Assembly (NCBI GenBank): GCA_007119965.1
Contig: SKOR01000038.1
Coordinates: 1 to 64,000, forward strand
Direction of reading: 5' to 3'
DNA from: Syntrophomonadaceae bacterium
GTDB taxonomy: Bacteria > Bacillota > Dethiobacteria > DTU022
DNA: 64,000 bases
In this document: one piece after another, positions 55,654 through 63,994 of the stretch
How positions within the stretch are numbered: the first letter of the stretch is position 1
How the letters are laid out: each line of letters begins with the position of its first letter
Translations under genes and position numbers: made by a program
Notes under the pieces: model-generated
What the model saw: only the letters and a program-made list of their open reading frames with translations
Told to the model about the DNA's origin: nothing
The model's database searches: none

Positions 55654-56607
55654 CTACTGCTTCTTCATGTAGTTGGACGGGTTAACCGGCGACCCGTCAC
55701 GATGCACCTCGTAGTGCAGATGCGTGCCGGTAGTCCGGCCCGATGCTCCCATGTAACCGATCGTTTCTCCTCTTTCAACTTGATCTCCAACCTCTGCAGC
55801 AAAACCGGAAAGGTGAGCATAGTGGGTTTCATATCCATAACCGTGGTGTACTATCAGCAGGTTGCCAAAACTGCCGCGATAGGAGGCGAAGATAACCTCG
55901 CCCGGGGCTGTAGCCTTAATGGCGGAACCATGTGCCCCGATAATATCTACACCGGTATGAAACTGGTAGCCACGTCCGGAGTATGGGATTCTCCTTACAC
56001 CAAAACCAGAGGATATGCGCCCCCGCGCAGGCCAGATTGTCGGTTTAGCTTCTGCTTTGGCCACGTATTCACCCACAGAATCGAGTGTTTCCGTACGCTC
56101 AGGAACAACGCTCTGCAGCAGAGAAAGGTTACTTACCGCCCGATCAAAGACACCGTTCGAGGAAGAACGACTGCCATACAAGCGGACAGTATCAACCGGA
56201 CCTGCAGCATATTGATTATTAGGGTTGATATTATTGGATTGTTCCTGCAAGCTATCCTGCACGCCTTCTTCGAGCTCTCCGGGCTCTAACTCCAGTTTTT
56301 CTGTAACAATTTCGACCAGTTCATCAACTGCATAGATTTGTTCCATCATTTTTTGGGTTTCTACCGCCAGGGCATCAATTTCCTCCTGCTGGACCCTGCT
56401 CAGCTGCCTCAGGATTTCCGCTTCTTCAGCCTCAGCAGCAACTTTCAGATAAGCGTAACCCAACACACATAAACCTGTTACACTCAACACCAAAAGGGCA
56501 ACCGCAACCTGGACAAAGTACAGAGGTATCCGAAGGCTATAGGTTGCTTCTTCGGAATGCGGAACAATCATTACTGTAAAACAGCGCTTCTTGTTAGATG
56601 GTGACAT
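55654..56607 (-). CDS. M23 family peptidase with coiled coil
   Basis: Membrane-anchored LytM-type endopeptidase, 317 residues: a basic N-terminus, membrane helix (about 25-50), coiled coil (about 52-100) and a C-terminal M23 domain with the ligands HTGVDII and HLHYEVH. It should cleave peptidoglycan peptides. ATG at 56607 is preferred because AAAGGA lies 11 bases before it; ATG at 56631 has no ribosome site. Paired with bactofilin. Confidence 0.92.
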   Translation of the reverse strand: MSPSNKKRCFTVMIVPHSEEATYSLRIPLYFVQVAVALLVLSVTGLCVLGYAYLKVAAEAEEAEILRQLSRVQQEEIDALAVETQKMMEQIYAVDELVEIVTEKLELEPGELEEGVQDSLQEQSNNINPNNQYAAGPVDTVRLYGSRSSSNGVFDRAVSNLSLLQSVVPERTETLDSVGEYVAKAEAKPTIWPARGRISSGFGVRRIPYSGRGYQFHTGVDIIGAHGSAIKATAPGEVIFASYRGSFGNLLIVHHGYGYETHYAHLSGFAAEVGDQVERGETIGYMGASGRTTGTHLHYEVHRDGSPVNPSNYMKKQ

Positions 56608-56706
56608 TTTTACAGGTATCCTTTCAGCCATTTAAAGACGCAAACGATGTTACCATAAACTCTGAGTTGTGTATAGCCGAACAGGCAAAATTAAAAAACT
56701 ACCGTG

Positions 56707-56715
56707 ATTATAACA
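56707..56715 (-). promoter_or_regulatory. Extended -10 promoter of the M23-bactofilin operon
   Basis: TGTTATAAT on the minus strand, with no clear -35 box, about 100 bases before the M23 start. The rest of the spacer (56608-56840) shows no gene. Confidence 0.45.
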
Positions 56716-56840
56716 TATCGGGTCAAAGCGAACCAGCAACCAAACCGGAAACGGTGCAGCAACAACCTGGGTCCTCGCTACCGGTCTGCAATATGGCAGG
56801 GCTGGCAGGCACACGGATGCATTTCATGGTAATGCATAAA

Positions 56841-56856
56841 TGTTTCACGTGAAACA
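56841..56856. other. parS: parS site 1
   Basis: TGTTTCACGTGAAACA is a perfect match to the conserved palindromic parS, the nucleation site for ParB. It lies 46 bases beyond the parB stop. Confidence 0.97.
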
Positions 56857-56879
56857 CCAGATCTGCCGATCCGATTTTT

Positions 56880-56895
56880 TGTTTCACGTGAAACA
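56880..56895. other. parS: parS site 2
   Basis: A second perfect TGTTTCACGTGAAACA, 39 bases from the first, six bases after the parB stop codon. Both sites are intact 16-bp palindromes. Confidence 0.97.
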
Positions 56896-56901
56896 TTTTG
56901 T

Positions 56902-57765
56902 TTATATCCCTTCAGGGAGTAGTTTTGCTATAAGCCTTTCGAGATCTTCATCGCTGTAATAATATATTTCTATTGTGCCGCCGGTCTTGCCTTTTTTCAA
57001 CCTGACCTTTGTTCCCAGGGATCGCTGAACCTGTAACTGCAGTTCAGCGCTCAGGGGATCTTCTGCAATTTTCTCAGGATTTTCACGTGCTTTTGGTTTT
57101 TCAGCATTCATGCCCGAAGCCATTTTTTCCGCTTCCCTCGAGGAGAGGCGCTGATCAATAATTTGTTTTGCCGCTTCCTGCTGGCGCTCCGGATCGCTAA
57201 TAGCCAGCAGGGGGCGAGCCTGGCCCGCGGACAATAAACCTTCGGCCAGTGAATCCAGGATGGGCTCCGGCAGGGAAAGCAGCCTTATGCTGTTGGCAAT
57301 TGAGGGGCGACTGCGCCCAATGCGCCTGGCCATTTCTTCCTGGGTGTAATTAAATTCCTGCATTAACTTCTTGTATGCGCGCGCCTCTTCCACGGGGTTC
57401 AGGTCTTCGCGCTGCAGGTTCTCAATCAGGGCAATTTCCAGCATGGTGCTTTTATCAAAAGATTTAACTACAGCCGGCACCGCATCGAGCCCGGCCAGGC
57501 GTGCTGCCCGGCACCGCCGTTCCCCGGCCACAAGAAAATAGTTATTATCTTCACCGCTCGGCGAAACCACTACTGCCTGCAGGATACCATGCTCCTTAAT
57601 CGACGACGCCAGTTCACTTAACTTTTCATCATTAAATGTCCTGCGCGGCTGATACGGGTTTGGTTTGATCATGTCCAATTTAATTTCACTGGCTTCCGCC
57701 GATGCGGCCAACGCATCAGGAATCAGAGCCCCCAGACCCTTGCCGAGTCGTCTTTTTTCACTCAT
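56902..57765 (-). CDS. parB: Chromosome partitioning protein ParB (Spo0J)
   Basis: CTPase clamp protein that loads on parS, 287 residues. Motifs include the CTP-binding GERRCRAAR and ENLQREDLNPVEEA, a helix-turn-helix (EEMARRIGRSRPSIANSIRLL) and a C-terminal dimer domain. ATG at 57765 overlaps parA by 8 bases. Two parS sites follow directly. Confidence 0.97.
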   Translation of the reverse strand: MSEKRRLGKGLGALIPDALAASAEASEIKLDMIKPNPYQPRRTFNDEKLSELASSIKEHGILQAVVVSPSGEDNNYFLVAGERRCRAARLAGLDAVPAVVKSFDKSTMLEIALIENLQREDLNPVEEARAYKKLMQEFNYTQEEMARRIGRSRPSIANSIRLLSLPEPILDSLAEGLLSAGQARPLLAISDPERQQEAAKQIIDQRLSSREAEKMASGMNAEKPKARENPEKIAEDPLSAELQLQVQRSLGTKVRLKKGKTGGTIEIYYYSDEDLERLIAKLLPEGI

Positions 57766-58519
57766 TGTCCAACACCTCCCGGGCTAAAGCAAGATGAAGC
57801 TCCGCCCCCTTGCTGCGCGGGTCATACTCCAGGATATGCTTTCCGTAACTGGGCGCTTCGCTTAAACGAACGTTTCGGGGAATAACGGTTTTATAAACAT
57901 ATTGTTTAAAGTAACTTCTGACTTCTTCGGCAACCTGCTCTGAAAGGTTTGTCCTGGTATCGTACATTGTCAGAACAACACCCTCAATGTTCAGGGCTTC
58001 GTTAAGGTGCTTCCGGACCAGGTTGATTGTATTCATCAGCTGCCCAAGTCCTTCCAGGGCATAGTACTCACACTGAATCGGTATGATTACGCCATTTGCA
58101 GCATTCATCGCATTCAGGGTCAGCAGCCCCAGTGAAGGCGGGCAGTCTACGATGACAAACTGGTAGTCATCCAAAATGGGTAATAAGGCCTGCTTTAGTT
58201 TGTCTTCCCGCGAGACCGTGGAGACAAGCTCTATTTCTGCTCCTGCCAGTTGAATTGTCGCAGGCACCACGGACAGGTTTTCCCAACGTGAAGATAGGAT
58301 AATATTTTTTATCGGCATTTCATCAATCAACGTGTTATAGATGCACGACTTGATCTCTTTTTTTAAAAGACCGACCCCGCTGGTTGCGTTGCCCTGTGGA
58401 TCAATATCTATAAGCAGTACACTGGCTCCCAGTTTTGCCAATGATGCGCTTAAGTTAATCGCTGTTGTCGTTTTTCCAACGCCGCCTTTTTGATTTGTAA
58501 CCGCCAGTACACGCGCCAT
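57758..58519 (-). CDS. parA: Chromosome partitioning ATPase ParA (Soj)
   Basis: Walker-type ATPase moving ParB/parS complexes and regulating DnaA, 253 residues. The deviant Walker A KGGVGKTTTAINLSA near residue 11, the DIDPQGNATSG switch and VDCPPSLGLLT are diagnostic. The ATG follows TTAGGAGAG. Next to parB and noc. Confidence 0.97.
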   Translation of the reverse strand: MARVLAVTNQKGGVGKTTTAINLSASLAKLGASVLLIDIDPQGNATSGVGLLKKEIKSCIYNTLIDEMPIKNIILSSRWENLSVVPATIQLAGAEIELVSTVSREDKLKQALLPILDDYQFVIVDCPPSLGLLTLNAMNAANGVIIPIQCEYYALEGLGQLMNTINLVRKHLNEALNIEGVVLTMYDTRTNLSEQVAEEVRSYFKQYVYKTVIPRNVRLSEAPSYGKHILEYDPRSKGAELHLALAREVLDNE

Positions 58520-58574
58520 TTTCTATCTCTCCTAACCTTAGCCTGTCATGCTTATCCCTCGGTGCCTGCTGCAG

Positions 58575-59420
58575 CTACCGCTGCTCCGGCTTAAGCATTT
58601 CCCTGGTCAGTCGAATGGTCACTTCGATATAATCTTCTTCGACTGTTTCATCCACTTCAGGGTAGAGACCCGAGTTTTGAATAATCGTCACCGCTTCCCT
58701 GATTGTGTTGAGCACAATACGCATATCCCGGATAATCGGTTTTGATCGTTTCAGTTTTTCCTGATTTATATCCTGCCCTTTAATTTTATCGATCCTTTTT
58801 TCAGCCTGGCTGACGGTTAGCCCTCTTTCGGTAATTTCGTGGATTGTTTTCAACTGCTCCTCTTCTGAATCCAGCCTGAGCAGTGCCCTGGCATGTCTCT
58901 CCGACAAACTATTTTGGAGCAGCGCTTCGCGCACCGGCGTCGAAAGCTTGAGGAGTCTGATCTTGTTGGCAATAGTAGACTGGCTTTTACCCAGGCGCTG
59001 TGCCAGTATTTCCTGGGTCAGGTTAAAGTTCTTGATCAGGCTGACGAAGCCCATCGCTTCTTCTATAAAATTCAGGTTTTCACGCTGCAGGTTTTCAATC
59101 AGGGCGATGGTAGCCATATCATTATCGGATAGGTTTTTTAACGCAGCGGAAATCGTTTTCCAGCCCAGGCTGCGGCAGGCCAGATATCTTCTTTCCCCAA
59201 CTACCAGTTGATAACTGCTACCCGCTCTCCGGACCACCACTGGTTGAATTAAACCGTATGCTTTAATCGATTGAGCCAGTTCTTCAATTTTATCTTCCGC
59301 TATCTCCCTGCGCGGCTGAAAGGGGTTTGATCTTATTTTTTCAATGTCTATCGCTACAACTTTGTCTGTGGCCGGTTCTATCTCGCTGAATGTAAATTGT
59401 TCTATCTGTTTTTTGCTCAT
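58575..59420 (-). CDS. noc: Nucleoid occlusion protein Noc (ParB family)
   Basis: ParB-family CTPase that protects the nucleoid from division, 281 residues. CTP-binding boxes GERRYLACRS and IENLQREN, HTH LAQRLGKSQSTIANKIRLLKL, and the Noc-type C-terminus RDMRIVLNTIREAVTII. The N-terminal amphipathic membrane-targeting helix of Bacillus Noc (FSRFFGLG-like) is not evident; the protein begins MSKKQIEQF. It precedes parA, as in Bacillus. Confidence 0.9.
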   Translation of the reverse strand: MSKKQIEQFTFSEIEPATDKVVAIDIEKIRSNPFQPRREIAEDKIEELAQSIKAYGLIQPVVVRRAGSSYQLVVGERRYLACRSLGWKTISAALKNLSDNDMATIALIENLQRENLNFIEEAMGFVSLIKNFNLTQEILAQRLGKSQSTIANKIRLLKLSTPVREALLQNSLSERHARALLRLDSEEEQLKTIHEITERGLTVSQAEKRIDKIKGQDINQEKLKRSKPIIRDMRIVLNTIREAVTIIQNSGLYPEVDETVEEDYIEVTIRLTREMLKPEQR

Positions 59421-59459
59421 TAAACCATCGCCTTTTTATTATTTCACTGCTTCCTTCTA

Positions 59460-59488
59460 ATTAGACAAGCACTGTTTCTTTCCTTCAA
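59460..59488 (-). promoter_or_regulatory. Candidate promoter of noc-parA-parB
   Basis: TTGAAG (59483-59488) and TCTAAT (59460-59465) are 17 bases apart on the minus strand. Confidence 0.5.
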
Positions 59489-59515
59489 GCAGCATTTATT
59501 TTCTTAAGATCATTT

Positions 59516-60244
59516 TTAACCTTTTAACGGCTTTTTGTTTGGTCTGCCCACTGCCCGCGGATACTGAGGAGGTGTCCTCATAACTTTTTCCAGTATAATC
59601 AGGGACCGGTTCTCCCCGGCAGGCAGGGAATACAGGTGCATTTCATCAAAACGTCCCCCGCACAGTTTAATTGCAGCCCGGGCTTCTTCCAGCTCAGTTT
59701 CACCGCGCGGCCCTTTATAAATAATTGCCCGTCCGCCAATTTTCAAAAGCGGCAGGGATAGTTCAGCCAGCACAGCAGTTTCAGCAACTGCCCGGCATAA
59801 TACATAGTCATAGTTTTCCCGGTACTCTGTATTCTGTCCAATGTTTTCAGCCCGATCATGAATAGTATAGACCATCTCCAACCCCAGCTGTACTGCTGTC
59901 TCTTTTAAAAACATTATTTTACGTTTGTTGGCATCGGCCAGGTACATGGCAATTTTCGGCAGGCATATTTTAACCGGAATCCCCGGTAATCCCCCGCCAC
60001 TGCCGAGATCAAGTGTCCTGCTGTTATCCGCAAAGGACAAGAGCCTTAAAGGATATAAAGAATCGTACAGGTGCTTTTCAATTAACCCGCCGGCAGTGCG
60101 TTCACCGGTTAACCTCTGCTTTTGCAACCCCTGGAGAAGCAAACCTGTATACCTCAGCAATTTTTCCTGTACTGTTTTATCAAGGGCCAGTTCTAAACGA
60201 CCCGCTAATTGTTCGATCATCGCTGCAGCTTTTTTGTCGGGCAT
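59516..60244 (-). CDS. rsmG: 16S rRNA (guanine-N7)-methyltransferase
   Basis: RsmG (GidB) methylates G527 of 16S rRNA, 242 residues. SAM motif LDLGSGGGLPGIPV, LADANKRKIMFLKE and the RAVAE block are present. ATG at 60244 is favoured over a longer frame to 60358 that overlaps mnmE. Only 22 bases separate it from mnmE; the usual mnmG gene between them is missing. Confidence 0.94.
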   Translation of the reverse strand: MPDKKAAAMIEQLAGRLELALDKTVQEKLLRYTGLLLQGLQKQRLTGERTAGGLIEKHLYDSLYPLRLLSFADNSRTLDLGSGGGLPGIPVKICLPKIAMYLADANKRKIMFLKETAVQLGLEMVYTIHDRAENIGQNTEYRENYDYVLCRAVAETAVLAELSLPLLKIGGRAIIYKGPRGETELEEARAAIKLCGGRFDEMHLYSLPAGENRSLIILEKVMRTPPQYPRAVGRPNKKPLKG

Positions 60245-60266
60245 CCTGAACCTGCTTTCAGATTGT

Positions 60267-61652
60267 CTACTTGCCAAGGCAAAATTCGCTAAATATTTTG
60301 TCCAGCAGCGCTTCACTGACTGTTTCCCCGGTGATTTCTCCCAGTTTATCGAATGCATTGCCCAGTTCCAGGCTGACCAGTTCGAGCGGATGGATCTCGA
60401 GAGCTGTTTCAGCCTCTACAATAGACTCTAATGCTTCACTTAATAATTCTTCGTGCCTGAGAGAAATAATGGCCGGCGCTTCCGTTGCGCCACCAAACAG
60501 GTGATCTAACTGCCTGGTTACAGCTTCTTCCAGCATTCCGATGCCTTCTCCGGTAATAGCTGCAGTTTCCACTATTTCAGCATCAGCATGCATATCCTGG
60601 AGCATTTCTACCTTAAGCTGTTTATCAAGATCTCTCTTATTAATGACAATAACAAGACCTTGCTCCCGGCTGCGCAGCATGGCAATTTCCATGTCCTGCT
60701 CCTCCCAGGGGGCAGAACTGTCCATCACCATAATCAAAAGCTTCGCCCGGCCTGCGGCATGCCTGGATCGTTCAATGCCCTCTTTTTCGACCGGGTCATC
60801 GCTTCCCTGGATCCCTGCCGTATCTACAAGGCGTATCGGGTATCCGCCCAGGTTCATAAAACCTTCCAACATATCACGGGTAGTTCCGGGCATTTCGTGT
60901 ACTATTGCTCTTTGCTGGCGCAAGAGTGCGTTCAGAAGAGATGATTTGCCGACATTAGGCCTGCCTATTATTGCCACGCTGACACCTTCCTGGTAAACCC
61001 TGTTCCTTTCAACACCCTGCAGCAGGTCTTTTATCTCACTCCTGAGCCGCCCTAGATTTTTTTTCATCTGGCCTGCCAATAGTTCTCCATCCTGAAACTC
61101 TTCAGGATAATCAAACCAGGCCTCAAGTGGAGCCCGTATTGCTGTCAGCTCGTCCCTGATCTGGTTGATTTTATCAGTTAACTCTCCCTGCAGGGTCCTG
61201 GCTGCAACCCGGACTGCTTCTTCGGAACGTGCCCGTACAATATTCATTACAGCTTCAGCCTGGCTCAGATCGATTCTGCCATTTATAAAAGCGCGCCTGG
61301 TGAATTCTCCCGGTTCCGCAAGCCTGGCCCCGCAATTAAGAATTAGTTTAAGAATCATGCGCAGGGTAATAATACCACTGTGACAATTTATTTCTACAAC
61401 ATCTTCACGGGTATAAGTATGCGGTGCGGGCATAAATGCAGTTAACACTTCATCTATTCTCTGCCTGTCTTGATTGCGAATGTAACCGTGGTACAGGCGG
61501 CGCGGTTCGGGAAATGTGTCTTTTCCACGCTGCGGGCATTCAAATATCTTCAAAGCTATGACAAATGCTTCTGGGCCGCTGATACGGACAATCCCGATGC
61601 CGCCTTCCCCGAGGGGAGTACTTATAGCCGCAATTGTATCTGTTTTACTCAC
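60267..61652 (-). CDS. mnmE: tRNA modification GTPase MnmE
   Basis: Dimeric GTPase which, with MnmG, modifies wobble uridine at C5, 461 residues. An N-terminal folate-binding domain, G1 GRPNVGKSSLLNALL, DTAG and NKRD motifs and the invariant C-terminal FCLGK are seen. GTG start at 61652, 7 bases from GGAGG. Its partner mnmG is not in the window. Confidence 0.96.
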   Translation of the reverse strand: MSKTDTIAAISTPLGEGGIGIVRISGPEAFVIALKIFECPQRGKDTFPEPRRLYHGYIRNQDRQRIDEVLTAFMPAPHTYTREDVVEINCHSGIITLRMILKLILNCGARLAEPGEFTRRAFINGRIDLSQAEAVMNIVRARSEEAVRVAARTLQGELTDKINQIRDELTAIRAPLEAWFDYPEEFQDGELLAGQMKKNLGRLRSEIKDLLQGVERNRVYQEGVSVAIIGRPNVGKSSLLNALLRQQRAIVHEMPGTTRDMLEGFMNLGGYPIRLVDTAGIQGSDDPVEKEGIERSRHAAGRAKLLIMVMDSSAPWEEQDMEIAMLRSREQGLVIVINKRDLDKQLKVEMLQDMHADAEIVETAAITGEGIGMLEEAVTRQLDHLFGGATEAPAIISLRHEELLSEALESIVEAETALEIHPLELVSLELGNAFDKLGEITGETVSEALLDKIFSEFCLGK

Positions 61653-61676
61653 TGTAACTCCTCCAAATGCAAGCAT

Positions 61677-61705
61677 TAAAAAACCGCCCCTCTAAACGGG
61701 GCGGC
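61677..61705 (-). terminator. Terminator of khpB
   Basis: GCCGCCCC and GGGGCGGT pair and are followed by TTTTTTAA on the minus strand, 14 bases after the khpB stop and 25 bases ahead of mnmE. Confidence 0.9.
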
Positions 61706-61719
61706 GCCTCACGGTAATT

Positions 61720-62340
61720 TTAATTCGGAGCTACAATTACCTTTCGGTAAGGCTCTGCCCCATCACTGTAAGTGGTAATACCGGGGGTGTCATGTAAGGC
61801 AAGGTGGATTATTCTTCTTTCCTGCGGTGTCATCGGCTCCAATGCCTGCTCCCGGCCGTCCTGGATCACCTTGCGGGCTACGTTCTGAGCCAGTTGGGTC
61901 AGCGTTTTCTCCCGCCTGGAACGGTAATTTTCGATGTCCAGCACTACCATCTTATCCAATCCGCTAAACTGCCTTCTCATCACAACATTAAGCAGGTACT
62001 GCAGGTCACTTAGTGTTTTGCCGCGCCGCCCTATCAAGATACCCACGTCACTGCCGGAGATTTCTGACTCCAATTTGTCATCATCTTCAGCAACGCTGAC
62101 GCTTCCTTCCACATTCATAAACTGCAGCATCTTTTGAAGATACGCCTGGAGGTATTGAGGCGGGTCCATTTTTGCCCTGACTACCACCCTGGCCCCCTTG
62201 CTGCCTATTATCCCCAGGAGGCCCTGTGTTGGTTTCTCAAGTACTTCAATTTCTGCGTTGTTCTTTTTAATGCCCAGCGAAGCAAGGGCTGACTCAACAG
62301 CTTCGTCCAGGGTCCGGCCTGTAGCTTCATATTCATTCAT
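61720..62340 (-). CDS. khpB: RNA-binding protein KhpB (Jag)
   Basis: RNA-binding protein of 206 residues: a Jag-N domain (1-55, TGRTLDEAVESALASLGI), a KH domain with GRRGKTLSDLQYLLN and an R3H domain (RRIIHLALHD). Implicated in cell-division and cell-shape control in Gram-positive bacteria. Its ATG overlaps the yidC stop by 4 bases. Confidence 0.94.
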   Translation of the reverse strand: MNEYEATGRTLDEAVESALASLGIKKNNAEIEVLEKPTQGLLGIIGSKGARVVVRAKMDPPQYLQAYLQKMLQFMNVEGSVSVAEDDDKLESEISGSDVGILIGRRGKTLSDLQYLLNVVMRRQFSGLDKMVVLDIENYRSRREKTLTQLAQNVARKVIQDGREQALEPMTPQERRIIHLALHDTPGITTYSDGAEPYRKVIVAPN

Positions 62341-63257
62341 CGTTTACCCTTCCCTTTTTTGCCTTTGGGTTTCGCTTCATGCGGTTTGGGGTCACTCTTT
62401 TCGCTATCCACCTTTACTGTCAAAAACTCCAATTCTTTATCCTTCTTTTCCGCAGACCGCTTCTCCAAAGATTTATCTTTTTGGGGAGCGGCTTCTTTTT
62501 CTTTTTTCGCAGGCACTTTATCGGATTGCCTTTTTTTTTCTTCCTTTGTATCGACCTTAATCTCTTCTTTAACTTCTTCCTTAACTTTGTCCATCGAGAC
62601 AATTAGTTGATGCTGGCCGATTGAAAATACGTTATTCATGATCCAGTATATTACCAAACCAACTGGAAAGTTAAAGCTAAAAACTGTAATCATAACAGGC
62701 ATCATGTACATCAGCATTTTTTGGCTGCTGTCAGCAGGCATGGACATTTTGGAGTATAAAAATGTTGTAGCGCCGGCAATTAGGGGAAATATGTAGTAAA
62801 ACCCGAATTCCCCGAAAAAACTTTCAATGCTCAGGCTTGACATGGGCATGTTAAGCAGGTTAACAAATTCTGCACCCTGGAACAAGTAAGGGTTAATAAC
62901 TTCCATATCCAGAAATAAATCCGGCTCTCTCAATAACCTGAATACGCCGATCAGGACTGGAAACTGAACCAGCAGGGGCAGGCAACCTGCCAGGGGGTTC
63001 ATATTGTTCTCTTTCATAAACTCCTGGACAGCCTTATTTTGCTTCTCTTTATCATCCTTGTATTTATTCTGGATTTTTTTCATTTCAGGTTGTAATACCT
63101 GCATTTTTTTTGCCGATTTTATTTGCTTGTTATTCAGGGGGAAAGTTACCAGCTTCACCATCAGGGTCATGATGATGATGGCAACTCCGAAGTTCGGGAT
63201 GTATCCGTAAATAAAGCTGATCAAAACGCTGAATACTTCAGCAATAGCGTCAATCAT
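62337..63257 (-). CDS. yidC: Membrane protein insertase YidC
   Basis: Sec-linked insertase, 306 residues, with about five membrane helices and no lipobox in its short N-terminus. The groove charge is Lys35 (VKLVTFPLNNKQ) where Bacillus SpoIIIJ has Arg73. After residue 225 is a long Lys/Glu-rich cytoplasmic tail that can bind ribosomes. GTAGGAGG plus ATG. Located after yidD as usual. Confidence 0.95.
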   Translation of the reverse strand: MIDAIAEVFSVLISFIYGYIPNFGVAIIIMTLMVKLVTFPLNNKQIKSAKKMQVLQPEMKKIQNKYKDDKEKQNKAVQEFMKENNMNPLAGCLPLLVQFPVLIGVFRLLREPDLFLDMEVINPYLFQGAEFVNLLNMPMSSLSIESFFGEFGFYYIFPLIAGATTFLYSKMSMPADSSQKMLMYMMPVMITVFSFNFPVGLVIYWIMNNVFSIGQHQLIVSMDKVKEEVKEEIKVDTKEEKKRQSDKVPAKKEKEAAPQKDKSLEKRSAEKKDKELEFLTVKVDSEKSDPKPHEAKPKGKKGKGKR

Positions 63258-63280
63258 TTATTCGCCTCCTACAGTCATAG

Positions 63281-63544
63281 TTACTCAACAGGGTGGTAGC
63301 CTCCCGGGTTAAAAGGGTGGCAGCTCAATATTCTTTTTCCACCCATAAAAAGGCCTCTTAAAAAGCCATACTTTGCAAAAGCTTCATAGGTATATTGCGA
63401 ACAAGTTGGGTAAAATCTGCATATCTGAGGTTTCAGCGGAGATATAAACAACATATAAAACCTGATCAGCTTCAAACACAGGCTTGTCGCAAGATATTCA
63501 GTTGTGCCTGCTATTTTTTTAACAGCAATTGCCCTTTCCGACAA
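63281..63544 (-). CDS. yidD: Membrane protein insertion efficiency factor YidD
   Basis: Small peripheral membrane protein of 87 residues with the invariant [22 protein letters not shown] and [11 protein letters not shown]. The start is TTG at 63544, overlapping rnpA by 34 bases; another start further in is possible. It sits between rnpA and yidC. Confidence 0.92.
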   Translation of the reverse strand: MSERAIAVKKIAGTTEYLATSLCLKLIRFYMLFISPLKPQICRFYPTCSQYTYEAFAKYGFLRGLFMGGKRILSCHPFNPGGYHPVE

Positions 63545-63849
63545 AGATTATACAACTCCTTACCCGCTTCATGAAAAGTTACGTCAACAGCAGGTTTTCG
63601 TGCGATCAAAATAAAATCATGCCCTTTACAGAGCTTTTTTTCAATGATTTTAAAAGCTTCTCTGTAAATTCTTTTGATTTTATTCCGGACAACACTTTTA
63701 CCAACTTTTTTACTGATTGAAAAACCGATGCGGTTATAGGCCCGCCCATTAGGGCAGTAATAAAGGACGATGTTTCGGGATACAACCGTCCTGCCATAGC
63801 GGTAAACCCGCTTGAACTCCCAATTTTTTCTTAATCTTTGCAATTCCAT
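63511..63849 (-). CDS. rnpA: Ribonuclease P protein component
   Basis: Protein subunit of RNase P (tRNA 5' processing), 112 residues. The RNR motif lies in [20 protein letters not shown] use ATG at 63849, which aligns with the usual short N-terminus; a GTG at 63867 would overlap the rpmH stop. Confidence 0.94.
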   Translation of the reverse strand: MELQRLRKNWEFKRVYRYGRTVVSRNIVLYYCPNGRAYNRIGFSISKKVGKSVVRNKIKRIYREAFKIIEKKLCKGHDFILIARKPAVDVTFHEAGKELYNLCRKGQLLLKK

Positions 63850-63859
63850 TACTGCATCT

Positions 63860-63994
63860 TTAGGCACTTAACTTCTTTCTCATTCTCTGCCTTCTTCTCT
63901 TTATAATCTGCCGACCTGCACTAGTTCTCATTCTTTTTAAAAACCCGTGAACCCGTTTACGCTGCCTTTTTTTTGGTTGATATGTTCTTTTCAT
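63860..63994 (-). CDS. rpmH: 50S ribosomal protein L34
   Basis: L34, 44 residues, starting [18 protein letters not shown] and ending [12 protein letters not shown], extremely basic. Its ribosome site lies beyond the window edge or is cut off. In Firmicutes rpmH is the gene next to dnaA/oriC, which is expected just outside at the right. Confidence 0.97.
   Translation of the reverse strand: MKRTYQPKKRQRKRVHGFLKRMRTSAGRQIIKRRRQRMRKKLSA

Noticed and set aside
62420..62606. Lys- or Phe-rich frames within the yidC tail
   Set aside because: Shadow frames caused by the biased codons of the Lys/Glu-rich tail.
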